The notes under the pieces were generated by a model that ran no database searches, was not told the origin of the DNA, and saw nothing but the letters and a program-made list of their open reading frames with translations. From the NCBI RefSeq assembly GCF_018861905.1, contig NZ_JAHLDU010000001.1, positions 493,821-557,820 on the forward strand: a DNA stretch of 64,000 nt. Reading direction: 5' to 3'. Shown here piece by piece: positions 1-8,513 of this stretch (within the stretch, counting starts at the first letter, position 1; each line of letters begins with the position of its first letter). The position numbers and the translations under genes are program-made. Origin of the DNA: Clostridium sp. DSM 17811. GTDB taxonomy: Bacteria; Bacillota; Clostridia; Clostridiales; Clostridiaceae.

Positions 1-3
1 ATT

Positions 4-912
4 TTATTTGTTATATTCTGCAACTAATGCTGCAAGAGCTATAGAATGTAATTTTGTTTCAGGAGTATCAGCTCTAGAAGTTAATATAACAGGAGCTGAA
101 GTACCTACTAGTAATCCACCGCTTTTAGATTTAGTAGTGTAATTTAAGCATTTATACATAGAATTTCCTGCTTCAATATTTGGCATTACAAGAATATCCG
201 CTTTTCCTGCAACTGGACTTTGTATGTTTTTATGATTTGCAGCTTCTTCAGATATTGCAATATCAAGAGATAAAGGTCCATCAACAATACAGCCTTTTAT
301 CTGACCTCTATCATTCATTTTCGATAACATTGCTGCATCTAGTGTTGCTGGCATTCCTGGATTTACTACTTCTACTGCACAAACTACTGCGACTTTAGGA
401 AGCTCAACTCCACAAGCTTTTGCTACTGCTACTGAATTGTTTATTATGCTCTTTTTTTCTTTTAGTTCTGGGTACATATTAAAAGCAACATCTGTTAAAA
501 ATATTAGTCTGTCATACTCTGGTATTTCAAATACGGCTACATGTGACATTAGTTTCCCAGTTCTAAGACCTACTTCTTTGTTTAACACGGCTCTTAAGAA
601 TGTTGCTGTATCAATTAACCCTTTCATAAGCATATCAGCTTTTCCTGATGATACAATCTGAACTGCAGTTAATGCTGCTTTAGAAACATTCTTCTCATCA
701 ATAATTTCAAACTCTGATGCATCCATACCTATGTTTTTAGCAATAAATATTATTTTTTCTTTATCTCCTACTAGTATTGCATTTGCTATACCATTTTTCT
801 TAGCATCACGAACCGCCTCAAGTACTGGTTCATCCTGTGCTACAGCTACTACTACAGTTTTCATTCCTTGTGCTTTTGCTGTGTCTAAAATTTTATCAAA
901 TGTTTTACTCAT
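4..912 (-). CDS. ptb: Phosphate butyryltransferase
   Basis: A 302-residue protein of the phosphate acetyl/butyryltransferase family, which interconverts butyryl-CoA and butyryl phosphate in the cytoplasm. With butyrate kinase this makes ATP and butyrate. Length (about 300) and the C-terminal GGLLVGTSAPVILTSRADT segment fit Ptb better than the longer Pta. ATG start behind GGGAGTGTAATTGA. The stop lies three bases from the window edge, so the usual partner buk, if present, would be just outside. Substrate preference (butyryl versus acetyl or branched) is inferred from family resemblance. Confidence 0.88.
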   Translation of the reverse strand: MSKTFDKILDTAKAQGMKTVVVAVAQDEPVLEAVRDAKKNGIANAILVGDKEKIIFIAKNIGMDASEFEIIDEKNVSKAALTAVQIVSSGKADMLMKGLIDTATFLRAVLNKEVGLRTGKLMSHVAVFEIPEYDRLIFLTDVAFNMYPELKEKKSIINNSVAVAKACGVELPKVAVVCAVEVVNPGMPATLDAAMLSKMNDRGQIKGCIVDGPLSLDIAISEEAANHKNIQSPVAGKADILVMPNIEAGNSMYKCLNYTTKSKSGGLLVGTSAPVILTSRADTPETKLHSIALAALVAEYNK

Positions 913-1030
913 TCAATTACACTCCCTCGATTATATATTTTATATTATATATTTTGTATTATGTATTAACTTTAATATTTGTCTGATGTGTATTATTGTT
1001 TTCTGTTTTGCGTTTTTTATCTTCTGTACC

Positions 1031-1060
1031 ATTTTAACAAACTTCATAAAGAAAAATCAA
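1031..1060 (-). promoter_or_regulatory. Candidate sigma-A promoter for ptb
   Basis: On the minus strand TTGATT and TAAAAT are separated by 18 bases in the 164-base gap between the FAD oxidoreductase and ptb. It would give a leader of roughly 110 bases. No terminator is obvious between the two genes, so ptb may also be reached by read-through from the cdaA operon. Confidence 0.45.
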
Positions 1061-1076
1061 GAGTTTAGAAAAATTA

Positions 1077-2675
1077 TTATACAGATTTCCATTTTTTCAT
1101 TATACTTTCAGCAATTTTAAGTCCATCAACTGCTGCAGAAATTATTCCACCTGCATATCCAGCTCCTTCTCCTGCTGGGTATAACCCCTCTAAAGATATA
1201 CTTTGAAACTCTTCATTTCTATCAATTCTTACTGGTGCAGACGTTCTTGTTTCTATACCAGTGAGTATTGCATCATTTCTTGAAAACCCATTTATTTTAT
1301 GTTCAAAATTAGGTAAAGCCTCTTTTATAGCATCTGTTACATAAGTAGGTAAACAGTTAGTAAGATCTGCTAATTTATAACCTGGTGTATAACTTGGCTT
1401 TATACTACCTATTTTATCACTAACATTGCCCTTAAGGAAATCACCAACTAATTGCACTGGTGCATTATAGTTCTCTCCGCCTATCTTATATGCTAGTCCC
1501 TCATAATACCTTTGAAATTCAATACCAGCGAGTGGATTATCTGAAGCGAAGTCCTTAGGACCTACTGATACCACTATTGCTGAGTTTGCATTTTTTTTAT
1601 CTCTATTGTACTCACTCATACCATTTATTACAAGTTTTCCCTGTTCTGATGCTGCGGACACTACAGCTCCTCCTGGACACATACAAAAACTATATACCGA
1701 CCTTCCCAATTTGCCACTTTTATAAGTAAGCTTGTAATCTGCAGCTTTTAGTCTCGGGTGACTTGCATATTTTCCATATTGATTTTCATTAATCATATCT
1801 TGTGGATGCTCTATTCGAACCCCAACTGCAAATGGTTTACTAGACATAAACACGCCATTTTTATATAACATTTCATAAGTGTCCCTTGAACTATGCCCTG
1901 GTGCTAAAATTAAATTATCGCAAGGTATTTCTTCTCCATTTACTATTATGCTCTGAAGTTTTCCATCTTTAATCTTAATATCTTCAAGTTTACTATTAAA
2001 TCTTACTTCTCCACCTAACTTAATAATAGTTTCACGAATGTTCTTCACAACGTCTTTTAATACATCCGTTCCTATATGAGGCTTCCCAATATATGCTATT
2101 TCTTCTGGTGCTCCCGCTTTTACAAATTCTTCTAATATATAATCACATCTAGTATCCTTTATTCTTGTAGTTAGCTTTCCGTCTGAAAAAGTCCCTGCTC
2201 CACCTTCACCAAACTGCACATTAGATTCTGTATTTAATACTGCTCTTGTCCAAAATTTATTTATGGTCTTTGTTCTATTCTCTACCTTTTCTCCTCTTTC
2301 GATAATTAAAGGTTTATATCCCTTTTGCGCCATAAGAATACCAGCAAACATTCCTGCTGGTCCCATCCCTACTATTATTGGTCTATGATTCATTTTTTTA
2401 GTTCCAAATTCAAACTCAGCCTCATATTTGTCTTCTTCAAGCTTAACATCTTTATTGTTTGCTCTTGTGACTACATTTATTTCATTATCCATTGTAATAT
2501 TAACGGCATAATTAAACTTAATATTATTTTTTTTCCTAGCATCTATAGATTCTTTAGCTATTTTAATTTTCTTTATTTCACTATCAGAAACTCTCATTAA
2601 TTTTGCAGCTTTTATCCTTAAATCATCTATTGATTCATCTATATCCAAAGTTATGTTATTTACTCTTATTGTCAT
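1077..2675 (-). CDS. FAD-dependent oxidoreductase (COG2509 type)
   Basis: A 532-residue flavoprotein. Residues 1-75 form a small N-terminal alpha/beta domain. A dinucleotide-binding glycine motif, VGMGPAGMFAGILMAQKG, follows at about 102-119, with FGEGGAGTFSDGKL further on and a C-terminal PAGEGAGYAGGIISA FAD-contact segment. This matches the uncharacterised clostridial FAD-dependent dehydrogenase family found beside cdaR. The physiological substrate is unknown. Its ATG overlaps the cdaR end by 20 bases and has its own CGGAGG site, so it is translated within the cdaA-cdaR operon. Confidence 0.82.
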   Translation of the reverse strand: MTIRVNNITLDIDESIDDLRIKAAKLMRVSDSEIKKIKIAKESIDARKKNNIKFNYAVNITMDNEINVVTRANNKDVKLEEDKYEAEFEFGTKKMNHRPIIVGMGPAGMFAGILMAQKGYKPLIIERGEKVENRTKTINKFWTRAVLNTESNVQFGEGGAGTFSDGKLTTRIKDTRCDYILEEFVKAGAPEEIAYIGKPHIGTDVLKDVVKNIRETIIKLGGEVRFNSKLEDIKIKDGKLQSIIVNGEEIPCDNLILAPGHSSRDTYEMLYKNGVFMSSKPFAVGVRIEHPQDMINENQYGKYASHPRLKAADYKLTYKSGKLGRSVYSFCMCPGGAVVSAASEQGKLVINGMSEYNRDKKNANSAIVVSVGPKDFASDNPLAGIEFQRYYEGLAYKIGGENYNAPVQLVGDFLKGNVSDKIGSIKPSYTPGYKLADLTNCLPTYVTDAIKEALPNFEHKINGFSRNDAILTGIETRTSAPVRIDRNEEFQSISLEGLYPAGEGAGYAGGIISAAVDGLKIAESIMKKWKSV

Positions 2676-3951
2676 TGCTCACTGGTACCTCCGTTGGCTT
2701 TTTTGTAATAGTTACTCCTATTTTATCCGGGTTGTGTGATATTAAAGTTACTCCTTTTGGCATAGACACAATTACATTCACGCTTTGTTTGCCCTCCGTT
2801 AAACCTGTTAAATCTACTTGCGCGGAAAAATTATTTAAATCCAAATTATTAATAACTGACTCTACTCCGGAAACCGATATTGATGTCTTACTATTATCTA
2901 ACGTTGCTACATAAGTTTCACCCAAATTATTGTACTTGATATCTAAACTTAAATCCTTTTGAACTGTCTTGTCTACCTTCTCTGCCGCAGCTGCCCCACT
3001 TGCCGCATTGGGACTACTTAAATTAACTTGGACCTTAACCATAGCATCCCCACCGACCAAATTTAATCCATTTGGAATTATAACCTTTGCTTCAACGGTT
3101 GTACTCTTAGTTATTTTACTTAAATCAACATCTTCTGTATTTAAGTATTTTAATTTATCAAGTTCAGCTAAGCTCCCTGTTATATCTACTGTATCCGGTA
3201 CAGCTTTTATGCTTCCTAACGTATACTTAGGATCTAAACTTCCTGTAGTTTTCACAGTAACCTCTACGGATTTTGTCTTTTTTACAAGAGTTTTAACATT
3301 GATATAAGCCGGGCTTACAATAACATCTTTTATTTCTTTTCCCGATTCATCTACCGCTTTAATCTTGTATTTTTTCGATATATTTGATTCCAAACCTTGT
3401 ATACTTTCGTCAATCACTATTTTTTTAACTTCACTTATAACCTTTGAACCACCTGATACCGTAGCATAATCTGCTGATAGCTCTGGCTTTGATGCGTAAA
3501 AACCTTCTTTAGGTTTTCCGCTTACATTTACATTTATAGGTAGTTTTTTCTTAGTAAGTTCATCTAACTGTATTGTTATAAAAAGACCATCACTATTTAC
3601 CACATTTATATTATCTGGACTTTTTTTTATTTGAATAGGTATCTTATATTCCCCACTTTTAAGTGCATATGCACCTAAATCTGCAACTACCGTAAAATCT
3701 GATGCTTTCATAGCCAGAAGTATGCTAGTATTAGCTCCTTTAATATTTAGGGATGTTGTTAAGTCTTGTCCTGAAACTAAAACAAGATTCGATTTAGTTA
3801 ATACGTCGCTATTTAGCATTGTTACAGGTATATTTTTAATTTTGTAAGCAGTCAACGGATTTTCCGTTCCCGTTATGAAAAGCCATAGCGCAAAGGCAGC
3901 TATTACACAGCAAATTTTAATTATTAATTGTTCTTTCCGTTCTTTATCCAT
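2656..3951 (-). CDS. cdaR: CdaR, YbbR-domain regulator of diadenylate cyclase
   Basis: A 431-residue protein with a short cytoplasmic start, one membrane segment at about residues 9-27 (IIKICCVIAAFALWLF), then four degenerate YbbR repeats filling the extracytoplasmic part. CdaR binds and modulates the membrane cyclase CdaA. It overlaps the 3' end of cdaA by 28 bases, consistent with translational coupling, and has a GAGAG site before the ATG. The acidic, low-complexity C-terminus (KKPTEVPVSNDNKSK) is likely disordered. Confidence 0.92.
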   Translation of the reverse strand: MDKERKEQLIIKICCVIAAFALWLFITGTENPLTAYKIKNIPVTMLNSDVLTKSNLVLVSGQDLTTSLNIKGANTSILLAMKASDFTVVADLGAYALKSGEYKIPIQIKKSPDNINVVNSDGLFITIQLDELTKKKLPINVNVSGKPKEGFYASKPELSADYATVSGGSKVISEVKKIVIDESIQGLESNISKKYKIKAVDESGKEIKDVIVSPAYINVKTLVKKTKSVEVTVKTTGSLDPKYTLGSIKAVPDTVDITGSLAELDKLKYLNTEDVDLSKITKSTTVEAKVIIPNGLNLVGGDAMVKVQVNLSSPNAASGAAAAEKVDKTVQKDLSLDIKYNNLGETYVATLDNSKTSISVSGVESVINNLDLNNFSAQVDLTGLTEGKQSVNVIVSMPKGVTLISHNPDKIGVTITKKPTEVPVSNDNKSK

Positions 3952-4769
3952 GCCTTTACTCTCTCCTTTAATGTTACTTTTTTAGTTTGTCTTCTCTTTA
4001 TTATTTGAACAAGTACATTTTTAAGCTTATCCTTGTCATAGTTTCTCATTAATCTTCCATTCATTGCAAGAGAAATAGTGCCTGTTTCTTCTGATACTAT
4101 TATTGTTAACGCATCTGAAGTTTCTGTCACTCCTATTGCCGCTCTATGCCTTGTTCCAAGCTTTTTACTTATTTTATCACTATTAGTTAAAGGCAGAAAA
4201 CACCCCGCAGCTATTATCCTATCATTTCTAATTACCGTGGCACCATCATGAAGGGGCGTGTTAACTACAAATATATTTTCTAATAAGGCAGCAGATATTA
4301 CAGCATCTAGAGTATTTCCTGTTTTAATTATTTCCCCTATACCTGTTCTTTGTTCTATTACTATTAGTGCGCCTGTTTTACTTTTTGATAGTATTTCAAC
4401 AGCATTAACAATTTCAGTTATAACCTTCTCCATTACCTCTTCATCTTCAAATATATGCTTATCAGCAAAAGCCGTTCTTCCAATATGCTCTAAGGCTCTT
4501 CTTATCTCTGGTTGAAAGATGATAACAATAGTTAAAACGCCAATTGTTATTGTTTTGTTTAATATCCAGTTTAATACTGTTAAATTAAGAAACTGACTTA
4601 TTGGAATAAGTACAAAAATAAAAATAATTCCTTTTAATAACTGTATAGCTCTTGTTTCCTTCATTAGCATGTAACTTTTGTAAAATATAAAAGCCACCAC
4701 TAGTATATCTAGAATTGAATATACGCTTATATTTTTGATTGTATTCATAATCAACTTATATACTTCCAT
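3924..4769 (-). CDS. cdaA: Membrane diadenylate cyclase CdaA
   Basis: Makes c-di-AMP from two ATP. Three N-terminal membrane helices (about 20-38, 45-63, 70-88) precede a DisA_N cyclase domain with both signature motifs: DGA and GTRHRAA (around 175-177 and 205-211 from the chosen start). I start it at the ATG at 4769, ten bases after GAGGGG; a GTG three codons earlier is only one or two bases from that site. It heads the cdaA-cdaR-oxidoreductase run. glmM, which often follows cdaR, is not next to it here. Confidence 0.95.
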   Translation of the reverse strand: MEVYKLIMNTIKNISVYSILDILVVAFIFYKSYMLMKETRAIQLLKGIIFIFVLIPISQFLNLTVLNWILNKTITIGVLTIVIIFQPEIRRALEHIGRTAFADKHIFEDEEVMEKVITEIVNAVEILSKSKTGALIVIEQRTGIGEIIKTGNTLDAVISAALLENIFVVNTPLHDGATVIRNDRIIAAGCFLPLTNSDKISKKLGTRHRAAIGVTETSDALTIIVSEETGTISLAMNGRLMRNYDKDKLKNVLVQIIKRRQTKKVTLKERVKAWIKNGKNN

Positions 4770-5004
4770 AAAGCTCACACCCCTCTACTAAAACTCTTAC
4801 TTCCAATTATACACTATGCTTCGCTTTATTAGTATATATTATAAGTTAATTTTATTGTAACAATTAAGCGGTTGCCAAAAGTCACCCTATTAAATATGTG
4901 ATCCTTTTAATTTTAAAATGGTATAATTCTGCAATTTAACTAGAATAATATATGTATCATATTAATATAAGAATATAATGAAATTAATGAAGGAGTGAAT
5001 TATT

Positions 5005-6027
5005 TTGGGTATAAATAAAAATATTATAAATGCTGGTAACAAAAGAAAAAACTTTAAACTAATACTTTTTTTATCAATTATTGTGCTCTCCACAGGCATT
5101 TTCTATATTTGTTACTATTCATCTATAACTAATCTATATAGTTCCTATAAAACCACTTTAGTAACCAACATTAATGGTATAAATGATGTCAATAAAAATG
5201 TATCTGAATTTAATAGCAATAAAACAATAGATGTTGACTATGCAAAAAAACAATTACCTAAAATTATTAATGATTTATCTGTCTTTAAAGCTAATTTATC
5301 AAATTCACAGCCTACTAATAAATATAAAAAAGATACCGATAATTTAAAATCCGGCCTAGATAAAAATTTATTAATATATAGACAGACTTTAGCAATTTTA
5401 AACAACCCTTCTGGAAATGATGTAGAAACATCTATGGAAAATCTTAAAACTTTTAGAAATGATTGCATAAATTTTTATTCATTGATAGATGTTCATAATG
5501 CTTCAATATCACTGCCAAAAATTTCTTTGACTTTCATTGATAATATTCTTGATTACAGTGATACCGCTGTAATGGTAAAAAAGGAAACAGCTATTAAGTC
5601 ACGTGAAACCCAAGAATTTATAAGTGATATTGATAGCCTATCCACTGATTTTTTAAATATTAAAAGTAATCTCTACTCATATACAATAAAAGTGAGAAAA
5701 AAAGAAATGTCCTATTATAACCTTTCAAAACTAGTTGATGATGATTTCTCAAAACTAAGCAATCTTCAAAATACATTTAAAATTTTAACTGTTCCGACCT
5801 CTGCAATTCCCACTTATGAATCATTCAAACTTTTATTAGATAAATATGAAAGTTACTTAAGTGATTTCAAACTTGCTATGACAAGTGAAAATTCTAAAAC
5901 TTCAAATGCATCGATAACTCCGAAAGTATTGGAAGCTTTATATACTTCGTCTAATAGACTATTTAACGACGTAGAAACTTTATATGCTAATTATATTAAA
6001 TCCTATACTGAGCTAAAGAATCAATAA
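5005..6027 (+). CDS. Uncharacterised membrane-anchored protein
   Basis: A 340-residue protein I do not recognise. It starts at TTG, nine bases after AGGAG; no upstream in-frame ATG is better placed. A basic N-terminus (KNIINAGNKRKNFK) leads into one hydrophobic helix at about 19-39. The rest is predicted outside the membrane, rich in Lys/Asn/Ser/Leu with heptad-like spacing that suggests a helical bundle or coiled coil. There are no catalytic motifs and only a few cysteines, all in or near the membrane helix or isolated. It lies on the plus strand, divergent from cdaA and upstream of the riboswitch-controlled hydrolase. Confidence 0.7.
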   Translation: MGINKNIINAGNKRKNFKLILFLSIIVLSTGIFYICYYSSITNLYSSYKTTLVTNINGINDVNKNVSEFNSNKTIDVDYAKKQLPKIINDLSVFKANLSNSQPTNKYKKDTDNLKSGLDKNLLIYRQTLAILNNPSGNDVETSMENLKTFRNDCINFYSLIDVHNASISLPKISLTFIDNILDYSDTAVMVKKETAIKSRETQEFISDIDSLSTDFLNIKSNLYSYTIKVRKKEMSYYNLSKLVDDDFSKLSNLQNTFKILTVPTSAIPTYESFKLLLDKYESYLSDFKLAMTSENSKTSNASITPKVLEALYTSSNRLFNDVETLYANYIKSYTELKNQ

Positions 6028-6107
6028 GTCTATATTATTCAATCTACACTGCTTTATATTATATAATAAAACATTAATGTATTATTTCCACACTATAGGT
6101 AATACTA

Positions 6108-6222
6108 TATTAGCCGAAGTAAAAAATACGCGGAGGAACCAAGCATCTGGGGTGAATCACTAATTGTGTAGGTTAAACCTTTCCCGAACCCGTCAGCTAA
6201 CTCCGTAGGCAAAAGGAGAGAA
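6108..6222 (+). ncRNA. c-di-AMP riboswitch (ydaO/yuaA type)
   Basis: The leader of the downstream hydrolase carries the ydaO/yuaA landmarks in order: CGGAGGAACC, then GGGGTGAATC, GTAGG.TAAACCT, TTCCCGAACCCGTCAGCTAAC and CCGTAGGC, ending with GGAGAG just before the ATG. This class binds c-di-AMP and usually turns expression of cell-wall hydrolases and osmolyte transporters off when the ligand is high. The trailing CTCC.GGAG helix also contains the Shine-Dalgarno, so control could act on translation initiation. The 5' edge is approximate. Confidence 0.9.
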
Positions 6223-6227
6223 AAAAT

Positions 6228-6785
6228 ATGAAAAAGCTTACTTTTTTATCATGTATGCTGCTAACATTGTTTTTAGCATTTCCTAGTTTAGACGTAAGTG
6301 GTGAACATTTGTATTCATTTGGCTCAGCGAGTAAAGATTTATACAATGAACAAGTAGAGGCAATAGAAGTATTTAATAAGTCAAATAACTCAATTTGCAT
6401 TACCGATAATGACATTTATTTAATGTCTCAAGTTGTATATGCTGAGAGTTGTGGTGAACCTGATAGTGGCAAACTTGCAGTAGCATCAGTTATATTAAAT
6501 CGTGCTAGCGATATCCATTTTCCAAAATCTATTTCCGGTGTTATTAATCAAAAGAATGCTTTCTCTTGTGTTAAAAATGGAAAGGTATATCACAATGGCA
6601 AATCAAATGTTATCCCTGATTCAGCCTGTTACACTGCAGTACTCGATGCATTAAAGGGTAAAGATCCTACTTATAATGCTGTTTTCTATTATAATCCTGA
6701 AATAGCTACTTCAGGATGGATGAAAAGTATAAACAAAACAAATATAAAGACTATAGGAAATCACGTTTTCTTTGTAGTTAAATAA
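6228..6785 (+). CDS. Cell wall hydrolase, SleB (Hydrolase_2) family
   Basis: A 185-residue secreted protein: signal peptide at about residues 1-25 (KKLTFLSCMLLTLFLAF), a linker, then a SleB-like hydrolase domain at about 60-185 with the family signature LMSQVVYAESCGEPDSGKLA containing the catalytic Glu, plus AVASVILNR. Members cut peptidoglycan as lytic enzymes in germination or vegetative wall turnover. The c-di-AMP riboswitch directly upstream points to control by wall or turgor signalling rather than a purely spore role. No separate peptidoglycan-binding domain is seen. Confidence 0.88.
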   Translation: MKKLTFLSCMLLTLFLAFPSLDVSGEHLYSFGSASKDLYNEQVEAIEVFNKSNNSICITDNDIYLMSQVVYAESCGEPDSGKLAVASVILNRASDIHFPKSISGVINQKNAFSCVKNGKVYHNGKSNVIPDSACYTAVLDALKGKDPTYNAVFYYNPEIATSGWMKSINKTNIKTIGNHVFFVVK

Positions 6786-6806
6786 AAAAATGTACCTTCT
6801 AAAATT

Positions 6807-6844
6807 AAAACCAGACAGTTAACTTTTGCTAACTACCTGGTTTT
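6807..6844. terminator. Bidirectional intrinsic terminator
   Basis: AACCAGACAGTTA pairs with TAACTACCTGGTT around a short loop and is flanked by A-rich and T-rich runs on both sides. It separates the converging SleB-family gene and the thioredoxin reductase gene. Confidence 0.8.
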
Positions 6845-6891
6845 ATTAATTATATTAGATAAATTAAAAAAATTGAAATTCATTTAGGTTT

Positions 6892-7761
6892 TTATTTGTT
6901 TTCATGCAACTTATCCAAATAAGAAACTGCAGATAATGCTGCTACTAATCCTTCTCCTGCAGATTTCATATATTGATATGGTGTGCCAGTACAATCTCCT
7001 GCTGCATAACATCCATCTATACTCGTTTTCATATCTCTATCTACCTTTATATGACCATTCTCAATCTCAATACCTGGTACTAATTGACTCGGAGATACGC
7101 TGTCTCTTAACATAAAAATACCATCTGTAGCTATTTCACCTTGATCTAGAATCATCTTAGTAACCACATCGTCCCCAACTATTTTTAAAGGCTTTTTGTT
7201 TATAATTTCTACATTTTCATTTAAATTATATTTGCCTTTATACATTGGTATATAATATGTTTTTCCACTTAACTCACTTACATAATTAGCTTCTTCTACA
7301 CTTTCTTTATTATAACCAACTATAACAACAGTTTTGCCCTTATATAATGGAGCATCACAGGTAGCACAATATCCTACTCCTTTTCCTAAGAATTCTTCTT
7401 CTCCTATTAATGGTTTGGTATATTCTATACCTGTAGCTAATATTATAGCTTTAGCCTCATATACCTTTTCATTTACCATCAAGGCAAAATAATCTCCCAT
7501 AGCATAAACATTGTTTATTTTTTCATTTAAAATCTCTACACCCATATCCTCGATATGATCTGCAAACTTGTTTTTAAGTTCAATTCCTGTAAGGTTATAA
7601 AGTCCTAAATAATTATTTACCTTTGCCGCTTTTGATAATTTAGGACTCAGATCTTTATTCCCAAAGATTACTATGTTTTTATTTCTTATTTTAGCATTAA
7701 TTGCTGCTTCTAGCCCTGCTGGACCTGTTCCAATTATAGCTATATCATATCTCTCGCTCAT
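6892..7761 (-). CDS. Thioredoxin reductase-like flavoprotein, probably ferredoxin-linked
   Basis: A 289-residue two-domain flavoprotein. It has FAD motif GTGPAGLEAA at about 11-20, the redox pair CATC at 132-135, and a C-terminal FAD contact (AAGDCTGTPYQY). It reduces thioredoxin. The second nucleotide domain lacks the NADPH motifs of ordinary TrxB: the GxGxxA loop is VGYNKESVEEA and the HRRxxxR segment is YYIPMYKGK. That resembles the clostridial ferredoxin-dependent flavin thioredoxin reductase (FFTR). The start at 7761 follows GAGGAGGAGAAAGT; an upstream in-frame start would bury that site. It lies downstream of trxA, with a terminator between. Confidence 0.85.
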   Translation of the reverse strand: MSERYDIAIIGTGPAGLEAAINAKIRNKNIVIFGNKDLSPKLSKAAKVNNYLGLYNLTGIELKNKFADHIEDMGVEILNEKINNVYAMGDYFALMVNEKVYEAKAIILATGIEYTKPLIGEEEFLGKGVGYCATCDAPLYKGKTVVIVGYNKESVEEANYVSELSGKTYYIPMYKGKYNLNENVEIINKKPLKIVGDDVVTKMILDQGEIATDGIFMLRDSVSPSQLVPGIEIENGHIKVDRDMKTSIDGCYAAGDCTGTPYQYMKSAGEGLVAALSAVSYLDKLHENK

Positions 7762-7846
7762 ACTTTCTCCTCCTCTTGGTTTTCCTAAATGCACACTAAC
7801 TAACAGTTTATCTTTATCATTAGTAAATATTATATACCTTTAAAAA

Positions 7847-7891
7847 TGGAGATATTTATTTAAATATAAAAATTTAAATTATCTATCTCCA
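7847..7891 (-). terminator. Terminator after trxA
   Basis: TGGAGATA and TATCTCCA flank an AT-rich inner stem (ATTTAAAT repeated in inverted form). On the minus strand it is followed by ATTTTTAAA. It would end the trxA transcript before the reductase gene or allow partial read-through. Confidence 0.6.
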
Positions 7892-7972
7892 AAATATTTT
7901 ACTAACTATATATGCTATTTTATTGTTTTGTTTGTTTTCTAAGTACTATTATGACTTGATGGTATTTAAATT

Positions 7973-8290
7973 TTATAAATTTTTCTCTATTACTTTCTTA
8001 AGCTCAGCTTTTGGTCTAAATCCTACTAATGTTTCTTTAACAGAATCCTTATTAAATACCATAACTGTTGGAATGCTTGAAATTTTATATGTTGATGCTG
8101 TTATAGGACTTTCATCCACATTTATTTTAGCAAATTTAACATTTGTTCCCATTTCTTTTGCTAATTCTTCAATTACAGGACTTAACATTTTACAAGGTCC
8201 ACACCAAGGTGCCCAAAAATCAACTACAACTATGTTATCTGAATTTCCTATTTCTTCATTAAAATTTATATCATTAACTTCTTTTATCAT
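7973..8290 (-). CDS. trxA: Thioredoxin
   Basis: A 105-residue thioredoxin, the normal length. The active site FWAPWCGPCK is at about residues 25-34 and the cis-proline segment SIPTVMVF at about 72-79. It reduces protein disulfides in the cytoplasm and should receive electrons from the neighbouring reductase. ATG start behind GGAGGTAATAAT. Its promoter is a good sigma-A match, with a CsoR-like palindrome just after the expected start point. Confidence 0.95.
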   Translation of the reverse strand: MIKEVNDINFNEEIGNSDNIVVVDFWAPWCGPCKMLSPVIEELAKEMGTNVKFAKINVDESPITASTYKISSIPTVMVFNKDSVKETLVGFRPKAELKKVIEKNL

Positions 8291-8309
8291 ATTATTACCT
8301 CCATTTATT

Positions 8310-8326
8310 ATACCCCGCTAGGGTAT
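8310..8326. promoter_or_regulatory. Palindromic operator candidate, CsoR/CstR-like
   Basis: ATACCC-CGCTA-GGGTAT has perfect 6-base half-sites. It lies 20-36 bases upstream of the trxA start, just downstream of the -10 box and near the predicted transcription start, a position suited to repression. The ATACCC/GGGTAT pattern resembles operators of the CsoR family (copper- or persulfide-sensing repressors). No regulator gene is in the window, so the assignment is inference. Confidence 0.45.
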
Positions 8327-8341
8327 GTTTATATTGTTATT

Positions 8342-8370
8342 ATTGTATACCTTATACTGTTACTAGTCAA
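8342..8370 (-). promoter_or_regulatory. Sigma-A promoter of trxA
   Basis: TTGACT and TACAAT with a 17-base spacer on the minus strand. The start point should fall near 8335, giving a leader of about 45 bases that contains the ATACCC palindrome. Confidence 0.75.
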
Positions 8371-8404
8371 TAATATTACAAATTGACCTCTTCTATATCA
8401 ATAT

Positions 8405-8453
8405 TTTTAAAATGTGTAACAGGGTTGCGAAATTTGTGTTACATATTTTAAAA
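8405..8453. repeat. 17-base inverted repeat, terminator or operator
   Basis: TTTTAAAATGTGTAACA and TGTTACATATTTTAAAA are inverted copies with one mismatch and a 15-base spacer. The repeat lies between the end of the TPR gene and the trxA promoter. It could end the TPR transcript, but the stem is AT-rich and the T-run is short. The TGTAACA/TGTTACA cores could equally be protein-binding half-sites. Confidence 0.55.
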
Positions 8454-8513
8454 TTAGTATACCCAAAGTAAAACTTAAAGATGTCTATTACACCTTTGCT
8501 ATGTTACTTATTT

